A DNA stretch of 29,967 nucleotides from Flavobacteriaceae bacterium (GTDB taxonomy: Bacteria; Bacteroidota; Bacteroidia; Flavobacteriales; Flavobacteriaceae), in contig JAGLDM010000383.1 in assembly GCA_023145595.1 (NCBI GenBank), forward strand, positions 1 to 29,967. Direction: 5' to 3'. Numbering within the stretch: position 1 is the stretch's first letter; the number at the start of each line of letters is the position of its first letter. Under the pieces are notes generated by a model. It saw only the letters and a list, made by a program, of their open reading frames with translations. It was not told where the DNA came from and did not search any database. Position numbers and translations under genes: made by a program. This document shows, piece by piece, positions 7,920 to 16,324 of this stretch.

Positions 7920-9710
7920 CTAGAAACAGTACTTGTTTCCCTCTATTACTTTAGAGGCAATAAGTTTACGTAATGCAATTACATTAGGTGTGTTTGTGTA
8001 TTTTGTAAAGCGTTTTAAGCCCATAAGCATCATTCTTTGTTCATCGCCTTCGGCAAAATAAATGATGGCTTCTTTACCATATGAATTTGCTTTTTCAACG
8101 GCATTGTAAAGGTTCAATTTAGCAATAGCTATTTGACCTTCGGCTTCTTTTTCTGAAGTCATTTTTACAATTTTTTCAGCTTTTAAGATTGTGCTTTCTG
8201 CAATGTAGATTTCAATCATAATTTCAGCAGCACATAAAATTAACTGTTGATGATTGTCTAAATCCATTCCGAAATTTTCAACAGATTTTCCTGCAATCAT
8301 TAAGAATAATTTCTTTAAGTTGGCAAGAATTGATTTTTCTTCAGAAAATAATTCAGAAAAGTCAGGTGTTTCAAAAGAAGGAATTCCTAATAAACTGTTT
8401 CCAACCTCCATGGCAGGAGTCATTAAATCAATTTCTCCTTTCATCGCTTTTTTAAGCAGCATACCAACGGTTAATAACCTATTAATTTCGTTGGTTCCTT
8501 CGTAAATTCTTGTAATTCTAGCATCTCTCCAAGCACTTTCCATTGGAGTTTCTGTTGAGAATCCCATACCACCAAAAATTTGAATACCTTCATCACTAAC
8601 AAATTGAGATGATTCAGAAGCGTATACTTTAATAATAGCACATTCTATAGCATATTCTTGAAAAGATAATAATTCTGCTTCAGGATGGCTCTTACCAGCT
8701 TCAAGGTGAATGTCGACCATATTCTCAATATCTTTTGCAGTTCTGTAACAGGCGGCATCAATAGCAAATGTACGGGTGCTCATTTCTGCAAATTTCTTTT
8801 GGATAGCACCAAATTCTGAGATAGCAGTTTTAAATTGCTTACGTTCCGTAGCGTATTTTGCCGATTCGGTAATAATCCTTCTGGTAGCATCTAAACATGC
8901 CGCTCCTAATTTTATACGGCCTACATTCAATGAGTTCAAAGCAATTTTGAATCCTGCTCCTCTTTCAGAAAGCATATTTTCAACCGGAATTAAAGTGTCA
9001 CTAAAAAACACTTGTCTTGTTGATGAAGATTTAATCCCCAATTTATCTTCTTCCTCTCCTAATGTTACTCCATTCGGATTTTCTTTATCGTAATCTAAAA
9101 TAAAAGCGGTGATGTTTTTATCATCTTCAATACGTGCAAAAACGATGAATATTTTTGCAAACCCAGCATTAGAAATCCACATTTTTTGTCCGTTGACCTT
9201 ATAATGCTTTCCATCTGCTGTTAATTCTGCAGTTGTTTTACCAGAGTTGGCATCACTACCGGCTTCAGGTTCTGTTAGGCAATATGCACCGTACGTATCA
9301 GAGGTTAATTGTGGTAGGTATTTTTGTTTTTGCTCTTTAGTTCCATATAAATAAATTGGCATAGTACCAATTCCTGTATGTGCTCCAAAGGCAGTTGCTA
9401 AAGAACCAGTTGCAGCAGATACGTAATCTGTTACTAACATCGTAGAAACAAACCCCATTCCAAGACCACCATATTCTTCAGGAATAGAAACTCCTAACAA
9501 CCCCATTTCGCTGAGTTCATCCATCATTTCCTCCGTCAAGGCGTAGTCCTTTTTCTCAAAACGATCTTTTTTTGGCCATACTTCGCGGTCAATAAATTCA
9601 ATAACCGCTTCTTTCATCATATTTTGTTCTTCAGAAAATTCTTCTGAGATAAAAATATCATTTGCTTCAACTTCTTTAATTAGGAATTCTCCTCCTTTGA
9701 TTGTTTTCAT
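7920..9710 (-). CDS. fadE: FadE-type acyl-CoA dehydrogenase
   Basis: FAD-dependent acyl-CoA dehydrogenase for the first oxidation step of beta-oxidation, making trans-2-enoyl-CoA. I start it at the ATG at 9710 (MKTIKGGEFLI), giving 596 residues; the longer frame to 9731 begins with TTG and adds a non-conserved heptapeptide. Visible signatures are CLTEPEAGSDANS (residues 144-156, FAD/substrate loop), WISNAGFAKIF (178-188), the ERKQF stretch near 289-293, and IFGGMGFSTETPMESAWRD (378-396). The catalytic glutamate is Glu404 in RIYEGTNEINR. An extra C-terminal helical domain after about residue 430 matches the large, about 600-residue subfamily to which B. subtilis FadE (594 aa) belongs. It is the last gene of the fad operon, 86 nt after fadA. 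Confidence 0.92.
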   Translation of the reverse strand: MKTIKGGEFLIKEVEANDIFISEEFSEEQNMMKEAVIEFIDREVWPKKDRFEKKDYALTEEMMDELSEMGLLGVSIPEEYGGLGMGFVSTMLVTDYVSAATGSLATAFGAHTGIGTMPIYLYGTKEQKQKYLPQLTSDTYGAYCLTEPEAGSDANSGKTTAELTADGKHYKVNGQKMWISNAGFAKIFIVFARIEDDKNITAFILDYDKENPNGVTLGEEEDKLGIKSSSTRQVFFSDTLIPVENMLSERGAGFKIALNSLNVGRIKLGAACLDATRRIITESAKYATERKQFKTAISEFGAIQKKFAEMSTRTFAIDAACYRTAKDIENMVDIHLEAGKSHPEAELLSFQEYAIECAIIKVYASESSQFVSDEGIQIFGGMGFSTETPMESAWRDARITRIYEGTNEINRLLTVGMLLKKAMKGEIDLMTPAMEVGNSLLGIPSFETPDFSELFSEEKSILANLKKLFLMIAGKSVENFGMDLDNHQQLILCAAEIMIEIYIAESTILKAEKIVKMTSEKEAEGQIAIAKLNLYNAVEKANSYGKEAIIYFAEGDEQRMMLMGLKRFTKYTNTPNVIALRKLIASKVIEGNKYCF

Positions 9711-9796
9711 AATATGCCCCTTAATCCCCAAAGGGAAAACTACTATGGGTGAGTAGCTGTTTAATTAATAATTGGTTTATTTTTTTTAGATAGTAT

Positions 9797-10981
9797 TTAT
9801 TTCAAAAATTCATACACTCCTGCAGCACCTTGTCCGGTTCCTACACACATGGTTACAATTCCGTATTTATTTTTTCTTCTTCTCATTTCGTTGAATAACT
9901 GTACAGATAGTTTTGCTCCTGTACATCCTAATGGATGTCCTAAGGCAATAGCACCACCATTTACATTTACGATATCTGGGTTAATATCCAATTCGTTCAT
10001 TACAGCCAACGATTGTGAAGCAAAGGCTTCATTTAATTCGAATAGATCTATATCCTTAATTGAAAGTCCTGCTTGTTTCAGTGCTTTTGGCACTGCAGCT
10101 ACAGGTCCAATACCCATAATACGAGGTTCTACACCCATTGCGGCGTAAGAAACCATTCGTGCAATTGGTTCAATATTTAATTCTTTGACCATTTCTTCAC
10201 TCATCACTAATACAAAGGCTGCACCATCACTCATTTGTGAAGAATTCCCTGCAGTTACAGAACCACCTTGTGCAAAAACAGCTCTTAATTTTGAAAGCGC
10301 TTCAATGGAAGTTCCTTTTCGAGGTCCTTCATCATTTGAAACCGTATAAGTTTTAGTTTGCTTTTTTCCATCACTACCAATAAAGACTTGTTCTACATCA
10401 ATAGGGTGAATGTCATCTTTAAATGTTCCGTTATCTAAAGCGTTTAAGGCTTTTCGATGTGAATTATAAGCAAATTCATCTTGGGCTTCTCTTGAAATAT
10501 TGTATTGTTTGGCAACTGCTTCTGCTGTAAGTCCCATACCCCAATAATAATCTTCATGTCCTTCTTTGGACGTCTTATAATTAGGAGCAGGTCTATAGCC
10601 ACCCATTGGAATATAACTCATGCTCTCTGTACCTCCTGCAATAATACAATCAGCCATTCCTGATTGTATTTTTGCTGCAGCAATACTAATGGTTTCTAGT
10701 CCAGAAGCACAATATCTGTTTACGGTCATTCCAGGTACGTCATCAATTTTTAACCCCATTAAAGAGATTAAACGCCCCATGTTTAATCCTTGTTCTGCCT
10801 CAGGCATCGCGTTTCCTACTATAACATCATCAATTCGTGTTTTGTCTAATTGAGGAACATCTTGTAATAAGCGTTCAATGGTTTCAGCAGCCAATTCATC
10901 AGGTCTTTTAAATCTGAAGATTCCACGTGGTGCTTTACCAATTGCTGTTCTGTATCCTGTTACTATATATGCTGTTTTCAT
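9797..10981 (-). CDS. fadA: FadA, acetyl-CoA acyltransferase (3-ketoacyl-CoA thiolase)
   Basis: Cytoplasmic thiolase that cleaves 3-ketoacyl-CoA with CoA, the last step of each beta-oxidation cycle. The 394-residue length is standard. The acylated nucleophile is Cys91 in VNRYCASGLETI. The second half carries NEAFASQSLAV, His349 in NGGAIALGHPLGCTGAK, and the proton-transfer Cys379 in MCVGTGQGAAG, so the full Cys-His-Cys active site is present. It lies 49 nt after fadN and 86 nt before fadE on the same strand. A biosynthetic acetoacetyl-CoA thiolase is the alternative, but operon context with FadN and FadE argues for degradation. Confidence 0.93.
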   Translation of the reverse strand: MKTAYIVTGYRTAIGKAPRGIFRFKRPDELAAETIERLLQDVPQLDKTRIDDVIVGNAMPEAEQGLNMGRLISLMGLKIDDVPGMTVNRYCASGLETISIAAAKIQSGMADCIIAGGTESMSYIPMGGYRPAPNYKTSKEGHEDYYWGMGLTAEAVAKQYNISREAQDEFAYNSHRKALNALDNGTFKDDIHPIDVEQVFIGSDGKKQTKTYTVSNDEGPRKGTSIEALSKLRAVFAQGGSVTAGNSSQMSDGAAFVLVMSEEMVKELNIEPIARMVSYAAMGVEPRIMGIGPVAAVPKALKQAGLSIKDIDLFELNEAFASQSLAVMNELDINPDIVNVNGGAIALGHPLGCTGAKLSVQLFNEMRRRKNKYGIVTMCVGTGQGAAGVYEFLK

Positions 10982-11030
10982 TTTTTTATTTTTTATTTTT
11001 TAGATTTTAAAACTCTGGTTGTTTTTAAAT

Positions 11031-13430
11031 CTAATTTCTAAGTGGTTTTCCTGTTTTTAACATGTGTTCAATCCGTTGCAAAGTTTTACGTTCTGTGAAT
11101 AAACTCATAAACTCTTCTCTTTCTATATCTAATAAATATTGCTCAGACACAAGGGTTGGTTCAGATAAATTACCACCAGCCATTACGTATCCTAATTTAT
11201 TTGCAATTTTTTTATCATGTTCAGAAGCATAACCTCCTTTTTCTAAACTATCTGTGCCTACCAAGAACATACCTAAAGCTTGTTGTCCTAAAACCATTAC
11301 TTGCTTTGGAACTGGCTGTGTATAACCATCTTCTAACATTTGTATTGCATGTCTTTTTGCAGTTGCAATTTGTCGATCTTTATTTACTACAACAATATCT
11401 TTATGCTCTTTAAAGTATCCTAAATCATAAGCTTCATGGGCAGAAGTTGCAACTTTTGCCATGGCAATGTTGATAAAGTAGTCTCTCAACTTATTCAATT
11501 TGACGTCATCTTTAAGCAAACCTTCAGAAGCTCTTACAGCCATTTCTTTTGATCCACCACCACCAGGGATAATACCAACACCAAATTCTACCAATCCAAT
11601 ATATGTTTCTGCTGCAGCTATAACTTTATCTGCGTGCAAAGAAAGTTCGCAGGCACCTCCAAAGGTATATCCATGTGGAGTTATAAGTGTTGGACACGAT
11701 GAGTATCTCATTCTCATAACCGTATCTTGAAAATACTTAACGGCAAAATTTAATTCATCATATTCTTGTTCTACAGCGAGCATAAAGGCAGAGGCTAAAT
11801 TTGCTCCTACAGAGAAATTTGCTCCTTGATTTCCTAAAATAACAGCATCATATTCTGTTTCAGCTAAATCAATTCCTTTGTTGATGGCCGAAAGAACTTC
11901 CTCTCCTAGCGTATTCATCTTAGATTGAAATTCTACATTTAAAACGCCATTTCCTAAATGTTGGATTGATGCTCCAGAATTTGACCAAATGGTTTTTGCT
12001 TCTCTAACATTATCTAAAATGATAAATGAATCTTGACCAGGTATTTTTTCTAACGAATTAGTTGGAATAGAATAATAATATTTTGCACCTTCTTTTATTG
12101 AATAAAAGTTTGAGATTCCATCAGCAACCATTTTGGCAACCCATGGGGCAACCTCTAACCCTTCGTCTTTCATTAACTGAATTCCTTTTTCAACGCCAAT
12201 AGCATCCCAAATTTGGAAAGGACCGTGTTCCCAACCAAATCCGGCTTTCATAGCATCGTCTATTCTGTATAATTCGTCAGATATTTCTGGGATACGATTT
12301 TGTGCATAGGCAAACATTGCGGTAAAATCTTTGCGATAAAAATCTCCTGCTTTATCTGTTCCTTTTACTAAAATGGCATAGCGATCAATAACTTTATCAA
12401 CCTTTTTTGTCAATTCTAAGGTGGCAAATTTTGCTTTTTTAGAAGATCTATATTCCATAGAATCAAGATCTAAAGTCAGAATTTCTTTTTTGCCATTATT
12501 GACTGTCTTCTTGTAAAAACCTTGTTTAGATTTACTACCCAGCCAATTATTTTCCATCATAGTGTCGATGAAAGTAGGAAGTTTAAATAAATCATGAGCT
12601 TCGTCATTTGGGCAGTTGTCATACAAACCATTTGCTACATGAACTAAGGTGTCTAATCCAACTACATCAACAGTTCTAAATGTTGCTGATTTTGGTCTGC
12701 CAATTATAGGTCCAGTTAATTTGTCAACCTCTTCAACTGTTAATCCTAAATCTTTAACTCTATGGAATAAACTCATAATTCCGAAAATCCCGATTCTATT
12801 TCCAATAAAGGCAGGTGTGTCTTTTGCGAGTACAGATGTTTTTCCAAGGAATTTTTCACCGTACATCATTAAGAAGTCTATTACTTCTTGGCTACAATTT
12901 GGTCCAGGAATTACTTCAAAAAGTTTTAAATATCTCGGTGGATTGAAAAAGTGAGATACGGCAAAATGTTTTTGAAAATCTTCACTTCTTCCTTTATTCA
13001 TGAAAGAAATAGGAATACCTGAAGTATTGGAAGTAATTAATGTGCCTGGTTTGCGATATTTCTCAATATTTTCAAACACTTTTTGTTTGATGTCTAATCG
13101 TTCTATAACAACTTCTATTATCCAATCAACATCAGCGATTTTATGTAAGTCATCGTCTAAATTACCTGTAGCAATTCTACTAGCAAATTTTTGATTGTAA
13201 ATAGGAGAGGGCTTTGATTTTAAAGAAGTCTTTAAAGAGTCGTTTACAATTCGGTTTCGAACACTCTTACTTTCTAAGGTAAGTCCGTTTGCTTTTTCTT
13301 TATCAGTAAGTTCTCTTGGTACGATGTCTAGTAGTAATACTTCTACGCCAATATTTGCAAAATGGCAAGCAATAGCAGATCCCATAATACCTGATCCAAT
13401 AATTGCTATTTTTTTAATTTTTCGTTTCAT
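11031..13430 (-). CDS. fadN: FadN-type bifunctional 3-hydroxyacyl-CoA dehydrogenase / enoyl-CoA hydratase
   Basis: Multifunctional beta-oxidation enzyme carrying hydration and NAD-linked oxidation of the chain. I start at ATG 13430 (MKRKIKKIAIIGSG), giving 799 residues; an in-frame ATG at 13457 would add nine residues not expected before the Rossmann fold. The NAD motif GSGIMG is at 12-17, and the dehydrogenase His160 lies in AVSHFFNPPRYLKLFEV. The dehydrogenase C-domain follows (GFGWEHGPFQIWDAIG). The C-terminal crotonase domain has both general acid/base glutamates, Glu595 in GGACELSLHAD and Glu615 in GLVEFGVGIIPGGGG, exactly 20 apart as Glu119 and Glu139 are in E. coli FadB. Domain order is dehydrogenase first, the reverse of E. 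coli FadB and the same as B. subtilis FadN (789 aa). It lies about 88 nt after marR. Confidence 0.92.
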   Translation of the reverse strand: MKRKIKKIAIIGSGIMGSAIACHFANIGVEVLLLDIVPRELTDKEKANGLTLESKSVRNRIVNDSLKTSLKSKPSPIYNQKFASRIATGNLDDDLHKIADVDWIIEVVIERLDIKQKVFENIEKYRKPGTLITSNTSGIPISFMNKGRSEDFQKHFAVSHFFNPPRYLKLFEVIPGPNCSQEVIDFLMMYGEKFLGKTSVLAKDTPAFIGNRIGIFGIMSLFHRVKDLGLTVEEVDKLTGPIIGRPKSATFRTVDVVGLDTLVHVANGLYDNCPNDEAHDLFKLPTFIDTMMENNWLGSKSKQGFYKKTVNNGKKEILTLDLDSMEYRSSKKAKFATLELTKKVDKVIDRYAILVKGTDKAGDFYRKDFTAMFAYAQNRIPEISDELYRIDDAMKAGFGWEHGPFQIWDAIGVEKGIQLMKDEGLEVAPWVAKMVADGISNFYSIKEGAKYYYSIPTNSLEKIPGQDSFIILDNVREAKTIWSNSGASIQHLGNGVLNVEFQSKMNTLGEEVLSAINKGIDLAETEYDAVILGNQGANFSVGANLASAFMLAVEQEYDELNFAVKYFQDTVMRMRYSSCPTLITPHGYTFGGACELSLHADKVIAAAETYIGLVEFGVGIIPGGGGSKEMAVRASEGLLKDDVKLNKLRDYFINIAMAKVATSAHEAYDLGYFKEHKDIVVVNKDRQIATAKRHAIQMLEDGYTQPVPKQVMVLGQQALGMFLVGTDSLEKGGYASEHDKKIANKLGYVMAGGNLSEPTLVSEQYLLDIEREEFMSLFTERKTLQRIEHMLKTGKPLRN

Positions 13431-13518
13431 GTAGTTTCTTTGTTTTTTAGCGATCATGCTGATACTTATCTAAACTGTACGCTATTGGTTTATCTTTGTA
13501 TTGATTTTATAAAGGTTA

Positions 13519-13962
13519 TTATTTTTTTGAGTAAATTAATTTATCTGAAATGAGTTTATTAATGACTTCAGTTACTTCAAAAAAGTGATTTATTTTTTCT
13601 TTGGAAATATTTTCTCTAATGATTTCGTTAAATTTAATCACAGATATTTTTGATTCTTCCCGTATTTCTTTTCCTAAATCGGTAAGTTTAATAAGCACAC
13701 CTCTGCCATCTTCAGGGTTTTTTTCTCTATATATCAAACCTTTACCTTCCATGTTTTTGAGTATTCGTGACAAACTTGTAGCTTCCATACCCATTTTTGG
13801 CCCCAGTGAAGTAGAAGGTGTACCGTGATTGTAATCAATATTTAATAAAACAAAGCCAATCGGCATGGTAGAGTTATATTTAGAAGTCTCTTCGTTATAC
13901 ATTTTAGCGACGGCTTGCCAAGTAGCTCTTAGGTGATTGTCAATAGATCGCTCTTTAGTCAT
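13519..13962 (-). CDS. MarR-family transcriptional regulator of the fad operon (likely)
   Basis: A 147-residue winged-helix regulator of MarR size. The dimerisation helix is at the N-terminus (DNHLRATWQAVAKMYNEE). The recognition region follows (MGMEATSLSRILKNMEGKGL), and the wing DPEDGRG-like loop reads KNPEDGRGVLIKLTDLGKEI. A C-terminal dimer helix ends in DKLIYSKK. It is the first gene of the minus-strand run into fadN, fadA and fadE, and divergent from an ABC exporter. That position, with a palindrome at 13987-13998 over its own promoter region, suggests autoregulation and control of beta-oxidation, perhaps sensing acyl-CoA; the ligand is inference. The ATG at 13962 is preceded by a TATATTTG box ending 4 nt upstream, so the mRNA may be leaderless. 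Confidence 0.85.
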   Translation of the reverse strand: MTKERSIDNHLRATWQAVAKMYNEETSKYNSTMPIGFVLLNIDYNHGTPSTSLGPKMGMEATSLSRILKNMEGKGLIYREKNPEDGRGVLIKLTDLGKEIREESKISVIKFNEIIRENISKEKINHFFEVTEVINKLISDKLIYSKK

Positions 13963-13966
13963 TTTC

Positions 13967-13974
13967 CAAATATA
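13967..13974 (-). promoter_or_regulatory. TAnnTTTG promoter box of marR
   Basis: On the minus strand TATATTTG matches TAnnTTTG exactly and ends 4 nt before the marR ATG. The transcript start would fall on or next to the start codon. No TTG is found 17-23 nt upstream; that position is covered by the palindrome at 13987-13998. Confidence 0.5.
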
Positions 13975-13986
13975 TAAAAAATATGT

Positions 13987-13998
13987 TATGCGCGCATA
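13987..13998. promoter_or_regulatory. Candidate MarR operator (perfect 12-bp palindrome)
   Basis: TATGCGCGCATA is a perfect palindrome and unusually GC-rich for this AT-rich spacer; outer bases (AT left, AT right) extend it imperfectly. It lies between the divergent marR and ABC-transporter promoters, over the place where the -33 element of marR should be. This is the expected site and symmetry for a dimeric MarR repressor. Confidence 0.55.
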
Positions 13999-14018
13999 GT
14001 ATTATAAAATAATTTATT

Positions 14019-14052
14019 TTGAATCGTAAAAGTAGTTAAATCATTATATTTG
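14019..14052 (+). promoter_or_regulatory. Candidate promoter of the ABC exporter operon
   Basis: TTG at 14019-14021, a 23-nt spacer, and an exact TAnnTTTG box (TATATTTG, 14045-14052). A transcript start near 14058 would give a leader of about 15 nt before the ATG at 14073. Confidence 0.5.
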
Positions 14053-14072
14053 AAAAAACTAATCTATTTTGA

Positions 14073-15011
14073 ATGAATAATCTATTAGAGATTCATAATA
14101 TTTTTAAAAAATACGGGGCTTATACAGCTCTTAATAATATATCATTGAATGTTCCTAAGGGAAGTGTTTTTGGATTATTAGGTCCAAATGGAGCGGGAAA
14201 AACTTCATTGATTCGGATTATCAATCAAATTATTATGCAAGATAGTGGCACTATAAAATTGGATGGTAAATTACTGCGACCTGAAGATGTAAAATATATA
14301 GGTTACTTACCAGAAGAACGAGGGTTATATAAAAGTATGAAAGTTGGTGAGCAGGCTTTGTATTTGGCACAGTTAAAAGGAATGTCTAAACAAGAAGCCG
14401 AAAAGCGCTTAAGATATTGGTTTGAAAAATTTGAAATTGAGAATTGGTGGGATAAAAAAGTGCAAGAATTGTCTAAGGGAATGGCTCAGAAAATCCAGTT
14501 TATAGTTACGGTTATGCACCGTCCTAAATTATTAATTTTTGATGAACCTTTTAGTGGTTTTGATCCTATTAATGCAAATTTAATTCAGAATGAGATTTTA
14601 CAATTAAGAGATGAAGGTGCTACTGTTATCTTCTCAACACATCGAATGGAATCTGTTGAAGAGCTTTGTGAGTATATTGCGTTGATAGATAAATCAAACA
14701 AGATTTTGGACGGTAAGTTGAGTGCTATTAAAAGTGAATTTAAATCAAATCAATTTGAAGTGCTATTAAAAAGTGATAAAATTGAAACTGTAAAAAGGGG
14801 TTTGATGGCAAGGTTTGAAACATCACCATCAAACTTACTTACTAATGAAGACGAGTTGGCAATAAAAGTAAAATTAAATGAGACATCAACTTCTAATAAT
14901 TTGTTGAATTATTTGGCAGCCAAAGGAAATATTTCACATTTTACAGAAATGATTCCAAATGCGAATGAAATATTTTTAGAAGCAATAAATAGGAATACCA
15001 ACGATGCATAA
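14073..15011 (+). CDS. ABC-2 type exporter, ATP-binding subunit (NatA-like)
   Basis: ATPase that powers the membrane subunit encoded next. The 312-residue protein has Walker A GPNGAGKT at about residues 39-46, the signature LSKGMAQK, Walker B LLIFDEPFSGFDP and the switch histidine in STHRMESVEEL. The C-terminal 100 residues match the DUF4162-type extension found on NatA-like ATPases. Its last codons overlap the permease start (ATG at 15004) by 8 nt, so the pair is translationally coupled. NatAB exports Na+ in Bacillus, but ABC-2 exporters of this type also move drugs or lipids; the substrate cannot be read from the sequence. Confidence 0.88.
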   Translation: MNNLLEIHNIFKKYGAYTALNNISLNVPKGSVFGLLGPNGAGKTSLIRIINQIIMQDSGTIKLDGKLLRPEDVKYIGYLPEERGLYKSMKVGEQALYLAQLKGMSKQEAEKRLRYWFEKFEIENWWDKKVQELSKGMAQKIQFIVTVMHRPKLLIFDEPFSGFDPINANLIQNEILQLRDEGATVIFSTHRMESVEELCEYIALIDKSNKILDGKLSAIKSEFKSNQFEVLLKSDKIETVKRGLMARFETSPSNLLTNEDELAIKVKLNETSTSNNLLNYLAAKGNISHFTEMIPNANEIFLEAINRNTNDA

Positions 15012-16320
15012 ATTAAAACTAATTATAAAAAGAGAATTCATTGCAAAGGTGCGGAATAAAACCTTTTTGGTGATGACTATTTTAACACCTTTAATTATTA
15101 TAGGGATGGGTGCTTTAATTGGTTATTTAACAAAATTAAATCAGGAAGACATAAAAGTTGTCGCTTATTTAGATGAATCACATTTATTTACAGAAACCGA
15201 TTTTAAAGATTCAGGATCCATTCATTATATAGATTTTTCACAAGATGATTTTGAAGTAGCAAAATCGAAAGTAGATATAAGTGATTATTACGGATTGCTC
15301 TATATTCCGAAGAAAGATAGCATTTCTGAAATTGCAAAAAACATTCAATTTTACTCAAAAAAATCACCTAATATAATTTTGGTTACCAATTTGGAGCAAC
15401 TAATTGAAAAACGACTGCAAGAAGTTAGGATGGAACAACTCGGAATAAATATTGAGCGGTTAAATTCTTCTAAAGTCACTGCCTCAATTCAACTTTCAAC
15501 TTTTGCTGGTAAAAAATCATCAAAGTTAATCAATAGTATAAAAAGCGGAATTGGACTGACGGCTGGTTATATGATTATGATATTTATTATAATTTACGGA
15601 GCCATGGTGATGCGGAGTGTTATTGAGGAAAAAACGAGTCGGATTATTGAAGTTATTATTTCTTCTGTAAAACCCTTTGAATTAATGATGGGAAAAATAA
15701 TAGGAACAGCCTTAGCAGGTTTACTACAATTTGCGATTTGGGGAGTTTTATTAATAGTTATAGGTGTAATGGCATCGTCTATTTTAGGAATTGAAACAAC
15801 TTCATTCGAGAATGTGAATATTTCTGTAGAGCAAGTTGAAGGAATGAAAGAAGTTGCTCAAAGTGATGCGCAACTAATTCTATTAGAAATATTAAAGTTG
15901 CCACTTGTAACAATATTTTTAGCCTTTATAGTTTACTTTACAGGTGGGTATTTATTGTATAGTTCTATATATGCTGCCATCGGTTCTGCGGTTGATAATG
16001 AAACGGATACACAACAGTTTGTAATTCCAGTTATGATTCCGTTGATGCTGGGTGTTTATGTTGGTTTTGCCTCAGTAATAGGTGACCCACACGGTTCGGT
16101 TTCAATAGTTTTTTCTATGATTCCGTTAACATCTCCAGTCGTAATGTTAATGAGAATTCCGTTTGGAGTCCCTTGGTGGGAGATTGTAATTTCTTTGGTT
16201 TTACTACTGGCAACATTTTTGATCACCGTTTGGTTTGCGGCAAAAATTTATAGAATCGGAATTTTAATGTATGGAAAAAAACCAACATATAAAGAAATTT
16301 TTAAATGGATGAAGTATTAA
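15004..16320 (+). CDS. ABC-2 type exporter, permease subunit (NatB-like)
   Basis: Integral membrane partner of the preceding ATPase, 438 residues. The architecture is one N-terminal membrane span (about residues 20-42, starting VMTILTPLIIIGMGALIG), a large external domain to about residue 180, then five further hydrophobic segments (such as GYMIMIFIIIYGAMVM, LLQFAIWGVLLIVIGVMASS and LVTIFLAFIVYFTGGYLLYS). The amphipathic VIEEKTSRIIEVIISSVKPFELMMGK region after the second span is the conserved coupling segment of the ABC2_membrane_3 family. It ends 4 nt before the MscS gene, so all three are probably on one transcript. Confidence 0.87.
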   Translation: MHKLKLIIKREFIAKVRNKTFLVMTILTPLIIIGMGALIGYLTKLNQEDIKVVAYLDESHLFTETDFKDSGSIHYIDFSQDDFEVAKSKVDISDYYGLLYIPKKDSISEIAKNIQFYSKKSPNIILVTNLEQLIEKRLQEVRMEQLGINIERLNSSKVTASIQLSTFAGKKSSKLINSIKSGIGLTAGYMIMIFIIIYGAMVMRSVIEEKTSRIIEVIISSVKPFELMMGKIIGTALAGLLQFAIWGVLLIVIGVMASSILGIETTSFENVNISVEQVEGMKEVAQSDAQLILLEILKLPLVTIFLAFIVYFTGGYLLYSSIYAAIGSAVDNETDTQQFVIPVMIPLMLGVYVGFASVIGDPHGSVSIVFSMIPLTSPVVMLMRIPFGVPWWEIVISLVLLLATFLITVWFAAKIYRIGILMYGKKPTYKEIFKWMKY

Positions 16321-16324
16321 CGTT

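Noticed and set aside
9711..9731. N-terminal extension of the acyl-CoA dehydrogenase starting at 9731
   Set aside because: It needs a TTG start inside a C-rich spacer block and adds residues (GIKGHI) not expected in the family; ATG at 9710 gives the standard MKTIKGGEF start.
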